Of a DNA stretch of 64,000 nucleotides, positions 1-7,233 are shown piece after piece; position 1 is the first letter of the stretch; each line of letters starts with the position of its first letter. The stretch spans positions 1 through 64,000 of the forward strand of contig NZ_AUIF01000035.1 of the NCBI RefSeq assembly GCF_000423565.1, written 5' to 3'. The notes below the pieces were generated by a model. That model did no database searches. It was not told where the DNA came from and saw only the letters and a program-made list of their open reading frames with translations. The DNA is from Runella zeae DSM 19591. GTDB lineage: Bacteria > Bacteroidota > Bacteroidia > Cytophagales > Spirosomataceae. A program made the translations under genes and the position numbers.

Positions 1-1181
1 TTGTCTTTTTTGAGTTGGTAATTGACGCCCGATTGTGAGCCGCTGAGGGTGATTTCTACTCCTGTCCCGCCTTGACACAAACTACCTCCGCCGCTGACGG
101 TGTAGGCCGTGGGAATTTCTACCGTTGATTGATATTCATAAGCCCCCATATCAATGACTCCTACTTTGCGTGAATTTTTTTCTAAGTCAACGGTAGTGCT
201 ATTGGCGGCGTCTTCTCCCGCATTGACAGCCGGGGAGCATTTTTGTAAGCGGAAATTACCATTGGCAGCATCTACAAACAGAGGGTCTGCATTGATATTA
301 CCAGTGCCAGTGTAGGCAACTTGTATAAGAGAGTAAGTAGCGGTGGTAGTACCCCCTTGATTATTATAAATGATGCTATTATCCGAAGAAGTATTTCCCC
401 AAACGATGCAATTTTTTAAAATGGTATTTGATTTTAAACGATTATTTCCCACTGCTCCGCCATACAATCCCGCTTTATTTCCCCAAAAAACACAATTAAT
501 AAAGGTAGGAGCACTTGGATTGTCAGCAACATCAATTTCACATCTACTACCCCCTCCAAAATAACCTACCTCATTTACAATAAACAAACAATGTGTATAA
601 GTGGTAGTAGATGAAAAATCCAGCACTCCACCACCACTTTGTCCCACGTAATTGTTACGAAAAATACAGTTTGAAACAGTAGGAGAACTATATTCATTGC
701 GCATACCTCCTCCTCCCGTACCATTAAAGGTGCTTGTGTTGTAGGCGTCACTGATCGTAAAACCATCGAGGATAGCTGTGCTATTAACGTTACTGTTAAA
801 AATAATTCGGTTGCTATTGTCAGTCCGGTCGCCAACGGTACCGATGTCACCGCTTAGGATGCTTACATTGGTGCTCCAGTTGCGGTCATCGAAGGTGGGA
901 TTGCCCGTATTGGGAAAGCCGCCATAAATAGCAACCCCGTTTTTAAGAGAAAAACTGATGCCTCGGTCAGTGCCGGCGGTGGGTTTGTAAGTGCCCGCCG
1001 CTACCCATATTTGGGTACCAGTCGACGCATTGGTAATGGCAGTTTGTAAGCTTGTATAGGCATCTGTCCAAGAAGTACCATTGTTGGCACCGCTTGCGTT
1101 TTGCTTTACATAGATAATGCTCACCGGAGGGTAGGCATAGCTTTGAAAACAAAAGGCAATAAATCCTAACAGCAAAGTCAA
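1..1181 (-). CDS. Secreted beta-helix surface protein with SprB-like repeat (partial, 3' end outside window)
   Basis: One minus-strand frame stays open from about 1181 to the left edge. It begins with a signal-peptide-like segment (KKLTLLLGFIAFCFQSYA), followed by a region rich in G, N and T with repeated short strands (AIYGGF, ILDGFTISD, VSNCIFRNN, FINCVFWGN), as in right-handed parallel beta-helix (pectate-lyase-like, DUF1565-type) proteins. At the left edge it enters a segment beginning TAYTVSGGGSLCQGG, the style of the adhesin/SprB-type repeats of gliding Bacteroidota. No ATG is available in this frame; the TTG at 1181 gives a plausible signal peptide, so the start is uncertain. It lies 38 bp downstream of the NTF2-like lipoprotein and may be co-transcribed. 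Likely exported and surface-exposed; the ligand is unknown. Smaller ORFs on this strand here are shadows. Confidence 0.75.
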   Translation of the reverse strand, partial: MTLLLGFIAFCFQSYAYPPVSIIYVKQNASGANNGTSWTDAYTSLQTAITNASTGTQIWVAAGTYKPTAGTDRGISFSLKNGVAIYGGFPNTGNPTFDDRNWSTNVSILSGDIGTVGDRTDNSNRIIFNSNVNSTAILDGFTISDAYNTSTFNGTGGGGMRNEYSSPTVSNCIFRNNYVGQSGGGVLDFSSTTTYTHCLFIVNEVGYFGGGSRCEIDVADNPSAPTFINCVFWGNKAGLYGGAVGNNRLKSNTILKNCIVWGNTSSDNSIIYNNQGGTTTATYSLIQVAYTGTGNINADPLFVDAANGNFRLQKCSPAVNAGEDAANSTTVDLEKNSRKVGVIDMGAYEYQSTVEIPTAYTVSGGGSLCQGGTGVEITLSGSQSGVNYQLKKD

Positions 1182-1218
1182 TTTTTTAAAATGATTTTTG
1201 GAAGAAGAGTAGAGTTTT

Positions 1219-1788
1219 TCATGCGTGTACAGAGAGTGGTAAGGTTTGATATTTGAAATGAGTGGGGATAAAAGCCATCGAAGCATCATTGTAATCATAA
1301 ATTCGATCGATTCGTTTTTCAGGATTGAAATGACACCAAAGGCTGATGGTTTGTTCTAAAATTTGACCTGAAAGGAAGGTGATTTTCCGGGTAAACATAG
1401 CAAGTACATATACTCCCCCTAAGTCGCCAAAGGGCAGAGGTTCGGGGGTGTTGAGTGGTACAAAATGAAAATTGGTGAGCTGTATAGATTTAATATGGGC
1501 TTGGGGGCGTTGGTTTTTCCAATGAAATAATAGTTGTTTTTTGCCAGTGACTTTGGTCTGGGTTTGGCGATAAGGGAAAGTGTATTCAACATTAGGAGCT
1601 AACATTTCGCCCCATGCTTCAATGTCAAAATCGGCTTGATAGGAAAGAGCTTTTTGGGTAAGGGCGACATAGTCGGAAAAGGTATCAGAATCAACATGAT
1701 GATGATTTTGTTCGGTAGGGTTGCACGAAGATACTCCTATCCAATAGGCGATAACCGATAGACAATACTGAAACATAAGCCGCCTCAT
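1219..1788 (-). CDS. NTF2/SnoaL-like lipoprotein
   Basis: The protein has about 189 residues from the chosen ATG at 1788. This start gives MRRLMFQYCLSVIAYWIGVSSC, a lipoprotein signal with the lipid-acceptor Cys after VSS; the upstream ATG at 1821 would add a charged stretch that spoils the signal. The mature part (ALSYQADFDIEAWGEMLAPNVEYTFPY ... HFNPEKRIDRIYDYND) fits the SnoaL/NTF2-like fold: an early helix, a W-x-x-x-L-A-P-x-V segment and a curved sheet ending in an R-I-x-x-x-x-D motif. NTF2-like proteins range from isomerases to non-enzymatic ligand binders, so no reaction can be assigned. It lies downstream of the AraC/TPR regulator, with the 17-bp direct repeats at 1864-1901 in the gap. 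Confidence 0.7.
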   Translation of the reverse strand: MRRLMFQYCLSVIAYWIGVSSCNPTEQNHHHVDSDTFSDYVALTQKALSYQADFDIEAWGEMLAPNVEYTFPYRQTQTKVTGKKQLLFHWKNQRPQAHIKSIQLTNFHFVPLNTPEPLPFGDLGGVYVLAMFTRKITFLSGQILEQTISLWCHFNPEKRIDRIYDYNDASMAFIPTHFKYQTLPLSVHA

Positions 1789-1863
1789 TTGATGCTTTTT
1801 GAATCCTAATGATAAGCACAAATCTAGGGGGCAGAAGACCGAAAAGCCTTTGCTTATTGCGTC

Positions 1864-1901
1864 AAAAACTTAGAAATTTTGCTTAAAAACTTAGAAATTT
1901 T
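1864..1901. promoter_or_regulatory. Two 17-bp direct repeats, possible AraC-type operator
   Basis: AAAAACTTAGAAATTTT occurs twice (1864-1880 and 1885-1901), identical, separated by 4 bp, so the period is 21 bp (two helical turns). The pair lies about 76 bp upstream of the NTF2-like lipoprotein start and just downstream of the AraC-type regulator gene. Two direct half-sites with 21-bp spacing is the known geometry of AraC-family binding sites. That the neighbouring regulator binds here is inference. Confidence 0.5.
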
Positions 1902-1934
1902 AAGAAAATAGGTAGAAAGTAGTGTGAAAATGTA

Positions 1935-3827
1935 CTAAATCGGAAGATTCAACCCCAATTTTTCGAGCAAAGCCTGAAAGCGGGCATCGGAGTGTAGAAA
2001 TTTAAAAAGCGGCGATACTTTCAGATAAATAGGGACCATTCCCTCTTCTACGCCTTTCTCTAAATACTTCAGACAATTGTCTTTGTCGCCAAGACCTGCG
2101 TAAATGACTGCAAGTTCAACATAATTTTTGGCTACCGGCGAAACGGTTTTGAGATGCTTCTTTACGATGTCCGTATTGCCAAGTTTGGCTTGACAATAAA
2201 GCAGGTTGTACTTAACTGATTTTACATTAGGGCTGATGGAATCACATTTTATAAATTCTTTTAAAGCACTTCTGTAATCAGATAAATTGATGTAATAATA
2301 GGCCTTTACAAAATAATAAGGATAAAAACCGTCGAGGGTTAGTTGGTAGTTGTCTAGCACTTGTTTGGCCTCTTTCATTTTACCTGCGTGTGAAAAATTG
2401 CCCGCATGACCCACAATAATGACAGGATAAAGTGGGTCAAGCGAAAGAGCTTTTGTACTGTACTCAATGGCTTCTTCCATTTTGCCTAAAGAGCGTAATG
2501 TAATGCTGTACCAATACAGGATTTGGGCGTCGTTAGGGCTGTATTTGAGTGCAATTTGGTAGGTAGTAACAGCTTGTTCCCATTTATTTTGTTGACGATA
2601 GCCATTGGCGAGGGTAGCATAGGCTAAGGCATTTTGGCCGTCGAGTCGAATTGCCGTTAGTGCATTTTGCTCGGACAATTTAAGCCCTTTTTTGAAATCT
2701 ATAAAATCATCGCTGCTGAGTATGAAATAAGCAGAAGCCTTATGAGCGTACGCATCGGCAAAGGCGGGATCTAACTCAATCGCCTTGTCGAAGCGCTGAA
2801 TACTTGCTTCTAGTTTTTCTTTGACCCTACTCAACATCAGCTGCTTACCTTGTAAAAATTCCCGATAGGCTTCTTCATTTTGGGTAGGGATACGATTCAG
2901 GTTTTTGGTTTGCGTATCGCTCAATTGCTGGTGCAATTCGAGCGTGATTTTTTTTGCAACCTCATTCATTGAACTTAGAGATTCTTGCAGATTACTCTCA
3001 AACGTTTTTGCCCAAAGCGATCTATTTTCTGATGCTTTGATAAGTTCAATGTTGATTCTAAATCGTTGGCCTTGTTTCTGTACCGACCCCACCACAATAT
3101 AATTGACTGCTAGTTCGGTGGCAATCTGAGGAATGCTTTTGGCCGAAGTTCGAAACAGAGAAGAAGAGGTCTTAGAAATCACTTTGAGGTTTTCTAAAGA
3201 CGCTAATGAAGCGTGCATTTGTCCCATGAGCCCTTCGGCCAATAAAACCTGACTCGTATCTTGTTGCGAAACTTTGAAAGGTAAAATGGCAATAGAAGGT
3301 TCGGCAGAGGTAGCATCTAGTGTTTTCCAAAAATAAAAAATACCTGCGATGATGACCAAACTGAGAATGCCTAATACCCCATAAAGTTTCATTTTACTAC
3401 GACGAGGTACTTCTGTCGGAGAGGGTATAGGTGGCAAGTTAGGATCTGAAACATCCGTGCTAGCTTCGGCCTCTTGGCTAGAAAGGGTCTTGCGGTATTC
3501 GGAGGGACTAATGCCAAACTCTTGGGTAAAATATTTAGTGAAAGTTTGGGGGCTATCCACCCCAATTTTCTCAGAAATTTCTACTATTCTGAGGTCTGTG
3601 AGTCTTAATAATTCCTGCGCTTTTTGCAGGCGTCGCTGACGAATATAGATAGAAATAGAGGTATTTGCTTCTTCTTTCAGGGTTCTATTTAACTGCGAAC
3701 GACTTAGACCAATTTCTTGACAGAGATAATCAATTGAAAAATGTGGATCTTCGAGATATTGGTCAATAAGGGTATCAAGCGTATTAAGATACTTTTTTGA
3801 GGTATTCTCCATAGGGCTTTTCTTCAC
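1935..3827 (-). CDS. AraC-HTH transmembrane regulator with TolB/FlgO-like and TPR domains
   Basis: Residues about 10-115 are an AraC-type double HTH (FSIDYLCQEIGLSRSQLNRTL ... VDSPQTFTKYFTQEFGISPSEYR). A single membrane helix follows near 148-166 (LYGVLGILSLVIIAGIFYFW), then a domain of the type found in adenylate-cyclase/TPR proteins (PSIAILPFKV ... LMGQMHASLASLENLKVISKTSS ... VVGSVQKQGQRFRINIELI), then a series of TPR units to the end (for example ALAYATLANGYRQQNKWEQAVTTYQIAL). The topology resembles CadC/ToxR-like one-component regulators: DNA-binding part in the cytoplasm and a periplasmic sensor. The ATG at 3812 (MENTSKK) is an equally good start. Likely controls nearby genes; the direct repeats at 1864-1901 are a candidate site. 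Confidence 0.85.
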   Translation of the reverse strand: MKKSPMENTSKKYLNTLDTLIDQYLEDPHFSIDYLCQEIGLSRSQLNRTLKEEANTSISIYIRQRRLQKAQELLRLTDLRIVEISEKIGVDSPQTFTKYFTQEFGISPSEYRKTLSSQEAEASTDVSDPNLPPIPSPTEVPRRSKMKLYGVLGILSLVIIAGIFYFWKTLDATSAEPSIAILPFKVSQQDTSQVLLAEGLMGQMHASLASLENLKVISKTSSSLFRTSAKSIPQIATELAVNYIVVGSVQKQGQRFRINIELIKASENRSLWAKTFESNLQESLSSMNEVAKKITLELHQQLSDTQTKNLNRIPTQNEEAYREFLQGKQLMLSRVKEKLEASIQRFDKAIELDPAFADAYAHKASAYFILSSDDFIDFKKGLKLSEQNALTAIRLDGQNALAYATLANGYRQQNKWEQAVTTYQIALKYSPNDAQILYWYSITLRSLGKMEEAIEYSTKALSLDPLYPVIIVGHAGNFSHAGKMKEAKQVLDNYQLTLDGFYPYYFVKAYYYINLSDYRSALKEFIKCDSISPNVKSVKYNLLYCQAKLGNTDIVKKHLKTVSPVAKNYVELAVIYAGLGDKDNCLKYLEKGVEEGMVPIYLKVSPLFKFLHSDARFQALLEKLGLNLPI

Positions 3828-3899
3828 GCATCGAGTAACTGCACCACAAATATCTCAAAAGTACGGAGATTCACCAACCTTAGAATTTCCTTTGTTTTT

Positions 3900-5405
3900 T
3901 CAAAACTTACCCAAGCGATAGCGCACCGACATGAGCAGCCCTGCCGAACGTAAGCGTATTTTGCCAAAACCTACATCGGCCATGGGAGTTTTGAGATAAG
4001 GCTCGGCTTGGAGGGTAAAATGCTTGCCTATCTGCCGCTCAAAACCAACTGAAATATTGAGTACGCCCAGCCAATAATTGCCTGTAGTGCCGTTCCATTT
4101 ATACCATTTGATGTTGGTAGCACCAGGAGCATAATTGTAATCATACTTCTCGTTGAGCATCATATAGCTCGATAAACCCGACGACACAAACCACCGACTT
4201 TTGGTACCCTGCATAAAATCGTACCGAAGATTGAGGGGGATATCAAGTACTTTGCAATTGGCGTCAACGCTTGTTGGACGTACTTTTTGGCTGTTCCAAT
4301 TGGATGGCCATTGATATTGCTTGCCAGTGGCTCCATAGAGCTTGACCGAGCGCATGGCTCCTACCTGGATACTGAGCCGCTTGTTGAAGCGATATTCGAC
4401 CATTGCACCTACTACCGTGCCAGGATTGGTAAATTGATTGAAATCAATAAAACTAAAATCAGGGGCTAAGACTACTTTGGCGCTTAGTCCACGCTTAAAT
4501 AAAGGGGTGGCTTCTTGCGGTAAAGACTTAACAGGACTAGAAGGAGCCTGATAGGAGATAGTCACCGGGGCGGTTTGGGAGGGAAGCCATTGCCAAGGTT
4601 TGGATTCTAGAGGTTCTATTTGTAAAGAAGAGGTTGTTGTCAAATTTGAGCCTCCTTCTACTGCTTCCAAAAGGGTAGGAGTGGATGGGGTTGAATCCTT
4701 CTCTTTGTTATTCAAAATAATTTTATCTTCAAAAAGAGGTTCCGAAGAAGATAAAGAAGTTTTACGGTTCTTCCTTTCATTAGATTTTTCTTGAATATTT
4801 GACGAAGGAAGTTGATTTCTATTAAAAGCCACTTCCTGAAGGCGATTCTTTAAAAGACGCTCCGATGGCGAAATCCGTTTTTTAACAATCTCACGCTTGG
4901 TAGTGGTTGGTTTTATAAAATTTGAAGAATTAGAAAGACGATTTTTTTGAGAACTCTCTTCTAAAATAGTTCTCGGATTGTTTTGTGGGGTTTGTGCAAT
5001 ATCAGCGGTGATTTCAGAAGTGCTAGTGGTTTTTTCTTCTCTATTAGCTTTAGGGGAAATGGTGGAGAGCGTTGAGGAGGTATTTTTTTCCTTAATACTT
5101 TTATCAACTGTTGAAGTTTTAGCTCCACTATTGGAGGAAGGATGCGCTGTGGAGGGGAGATTGGGGCGATTTACATTTTTGACAAAAGACCAGTTGGATA
5201 GATACCCACCTACCACAATGGATGCAAAAAACAATAACGCCAGTATCCAAGGCCACACGAGTGGTCGTTTGACAATATTTTCGGTATTGTCTAATTTTGT
5301 TCGCATGGCATCCCATGCTTGTGGCTCAAAGTTGGGTTCAAACTCCTCAGCAGACTTTCTGAAGAGTTTGTCCAGTTCGTCATCTGGTAACTCTTGCGTA
5401 CTCAT
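3900..5405 (-). CDS. Anti-sigma-like membrane protein with C-terminal beta-barrel-like domain
   Basis: The N-terminal ~45 residues are acidic and hydrophilic (LPDDELDKLFRKSAEEFEPNFEPQAWDAM), a pattern common in proteins encoded after Bacteroidota ECF sigma factors. A membrane helix follows (PLVWPWILALLFFASIVVGG), then a long Ser/Thr/Lys-rich low-complexity linker (about 80-300), then about 190 residues of alternating strands with aromatic girdles (VVGAMVEYRFNKRLSIQVGAM ... FTLQAEPYLKTPM ... LLMSVRYRLGKF), like the outer-membrane beta-barrel (OMP_b-brl_2) group. Its start overlaps the end of the sigma gene by 26 bp, indicating translational coupling. By position it is the probable anti-sigma partner. 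A membrane anchor and a barrel-like domain in one chain is odd: the protein may span the periplasm, or the barrel-like part may be soluble. Confidence 0.75.
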   Translation of the reverse strand: MSTQELPDDELDKLFRKSAEEFEPNFEPQAWDAMRTKLDNTENIVKRPLVWPWILALLFFASIVVGGYLSNWSFVKNVNRPNLPSTAHPSSNSGAKTSTVDKSIKEKNTSSTLSTISPKANREEKTTSTSEITADIAQTPQNNPRTILEESSQKNRLSNSSNFIKPTTTKREIVKKRISPSERLLKNRLQEVAFNRNQLPSSNIQEKSNERKNRKTSLSSSEPLFEDKIILNNKEKDSTPSTPTLLEAVEGGSNLTTTSSLQIEPLESKPWQWLPSQTAPVTISYQAPSSPVKSLPQEATPLFKRGLSAKVVLAPDFSFIDFNQFTNPGTVVGAMVEYRFNKRLSIQVGAMRSVKLYGATGKQYQWPSNWNSQKVRPTSVDANCKVLDIPLNLRYDFMQGTKSRWFVSSGLSSYMMLNEKYDYNYAPGATNIKWYKWNGTTGNYWLGVLNISVGFERQIGKHFTLQAEPYLKTPMADVGFGKIRLRSAGLLMSVRYRLGKF

Positions 5406-5961
5406 CTCTTCCTTTTTTTTGTAACATTGCTCTTAAATTTTCGCGAGCACGTGCCAAATTGGATTTGGATGTGCCCTCACTAATGCCCAATTTTTGGGCA
5501 ATTTCTTCGTGTGAATAACCGTCAATGACGTATAAATTGAAAACCAACCGATAAGCTGGTGTTAGTTGCTGAATGAGTTCAATGAGATCTTCTTGTAGAA
5601 GGTTTTGATAACCGCTAGTAGCCTCAGAACTAGCCACGGTGTTTTCGACGACACTAAGATCTTCTTGATGTTGGTATTTTACATTCTGACGATAGTGGTC
5701 GAGAGCAGTGTTGATCATCACACGCCGAAGCCATATTTTAAAAGAGCGCTCGGCATCGTACATCTCTACTTTTTGGAAAATCTTTAAGAATCCATCATTG
5801 ACTACTTCTAGTGCTTCTTCTCGGTTAGGAACATAACGCATACACACCCCCATGGCATACCCATAAAACTGCTTATAGAGCAATTCCTGACATTTGCGGT
5901 CTTTTTTTAGACAGCCTTCGAGTAGTTCCGGTAAGGTTTTCAACGCACGTGAAAATAACAT
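5380..5961 (-). CDS. ECF-family RNA polymerase sigma factor
   Basis: 193 residues, the normal ECF length. Region 2 is visible at about 28-95 (LLYKQFYGYAMGVCMRYV, EEALEVVNDGFLKIFQKV, FKIWLRRVMINTALDHYR) and region 4 at about 125-185 (LTPAYRLVFNLYVIDGYSHEEIAQKLGISEGTSKSNLARARENL), with the sigma-70 region 4 HTH. It is the first gene of a two-gene unit with the overlapping anti-sigma-like gene, and is divergent from the GH5-like gene at 6143. It probably reports on an envelope signal sensed by its partner; the regulon is unknown. Confidence 0.93.
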   Translation of the reverse strand: MLFSRALKTLPELLEGCLKKDRKCQELLYKQFYGYAMGVCMRYVPNREEALEVVNDGFLKIFQKVEMYDAERSFKIWLRRVMINTALDHYRQNVKYQHQEDLSVVENTVASSEATSGYQNLLQEDLIELIQQLTPAYRLVFNLYVIDGYSHEEIAQKLGISEGTSKSNLARARENLRAMLQKKGRDEYARVTR

Positions 5962-6050
5962 TCGGCTATCAAGTACGGGAGTTTGTTGTGGGAGGTTGCG
6001 TCAAATTCTGAGAAAATATAACTTTTTTTTACCAATCCTCAAAAATGAAG

Positions 6051-6071
6051 GATGCCCCTATTTGGGGTATC
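6051..6071. repeat. Short imperfect palindrome in a divergent promoter region
   Basis: GATGCCCC, a 5-base spacer (TATTT), then GGGGTATC, a near-perfect dyad between the divergent sigma-factor and GH5-like genes. It could be an operator or a small hairpin; nothing else supports either reading. Confidence 0.3.
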
Positions 6072-6142
6072 TACGATTAGAAGTTTCGTTTAACTAGCTT
6101 TGATTAGTCGTAACCAACTATTTACTCTCACTTAATTAGTGT

Positions 6143-7201
6143 ATGAAAAAATCAATATTTCTAGCAGCCGTTCTATTAGCTATGGTTTCTACCTTACAGG
6201 CACAGCCCCGATGGTCGGCTCAACAAGCCAACGATTGGTATAAAAAACAAGGCTGGATTAGAGGGTGCAACTTTCAACCAAGTACTGCTATCAATCAATT
6301 GGAGATGTTTCAGGCGGCTACTTTCGACCCTCAGACCATCGACCGCGAGCTAGGCTGGGCTGAAGGGCTAGGTATGAATGCCATGCGCGTATATCTACAT
6401 CACGTAGCGTGGACGTCTGACCAAGCGGGTTTTAAAAAACGCTTAGACCAATACCTCCAAATTGCTAATAAACACGGTATCAAAACCATTTTGGTCTTCT
6501 TTGATGATTGTTGGAACGACGAATACCACGCCGGAAAGCAACCTGCGCCCAAACCAGGCATTCACAATAGCGGATGGGTACGCGACCCCGGTACCATGCT
6601 CCTAAATCACCCCGATAGCCTTGGGATGCTTGAGCGCTATGTAAAAGATGTAATGACTAATTTCAAAAATGATAATAGAATTTTGTTGTGGGATCTTTAC
6701 AACGAACCTGGTAATAGTCAGTATTTTAACAAAAGTTTACCTCTGGTGAAAGCTGTTTTTAGCTGGGCCAAAGCCGTCAATCCTTCGCAGCCGCTTAGTG
6801 TAGGTGTATGGAGCTGGGGGGAGAAGTTTGATGAATTGAATAAGTTTCAGCTCGAAAATTCGGATGTTATTACCTATCATCATTATGGCTACATCGACAA
6901 GCACCAAGAGTTGATTCAAGAATATCGCAAATACAATCGCCCTTTGATATGTACCGAATACATGGCGCGCCGCAATGGAAGCTTGTTTCAGACGATTATG
7001 CCTATGCTCAAACAAGAAAACGTAGGTGCTATCAATTGGGGATTTGTCGCGGGCAAAACCAACACCATTTTTGCGTGGAGTTCGCCCGTACCTGATGGCA
7101 AAGAGCCTGAGCTGTGGTTTCATGATATTTATCGCAAAGATGGAACCCCTTTTAGCGAAAATGAAGTCAAAACGATCAAGTCGTTGACAGGAAAGAAATA
7201 A
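6143..7201 (+). CDS. GH5-like secreted glycoside hydrolase (cellulase/xylanase fold)
   Basis: 352 residues with a clear signal peptide (MKKSIFLAAVLLAMVSTLQA). The body follows the GH5/clan A TIM-barrel pattern: LGMNAMRVYLHH (strand 2), IKTILVFFDDCW (strand 3), LWDLYNEPGN with the expected acid/base Glu188 after Asn, ITYHHYG, and CTEYMAR with the expected nucleophile Glu272. W335 and the FAWSSP segment lie near the usual strand-8 substrate wall. Predicted periplasmic or lipid-free secreted glycosidase acting on a beta-linked glycan; substrate not readable from sequence. It is the first plus-strand gene of the glycan block, 32 bp before the glutaminase-family gene. Confidence 0.85.
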   Translation: MKKSIFLAAVLLAMVSTLQAQPRWSAQQANDWYKKQGWIRGCNFQPSTAINQLEMFQAATFDPQTIDRELGWAEGLGMNAMRVYLHHVAWTSDQAGFKKRLDQYLQIANKHGIKTILVFFDDCWNDEYHAGKQPAPKPGIHNSGWVRDPGTMLLNHPDSLGMLERYVKDVMTNFKNDNRILLWDLYNEPGNSQYFNKSLPLVKAVFSWAKAVNPSQPLSVGVWSWGEKFDELNKFQLENSDVITYHHYGYIDKHQELIQEYRKYNRPLICTEYMARRNGSLFQTIMPMLKQENVGAINWGFVAGKTNTIFAWSSPVPDGKEPELWFHDIYRKDGTPFSENEVKTIKSLTGKK

Positions 7202-7233
7202 ATAGCTAAACTTTCGTAAGTGTGAAGACTATC

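Noticed and set aside
575-1152. Two short minus-strand ORFs (575-850, 967-1152) at the left end
   Set aside because: The true frame is a longer one open from about 1181 to the edge, with beta-helix protein content; these are in other frames.
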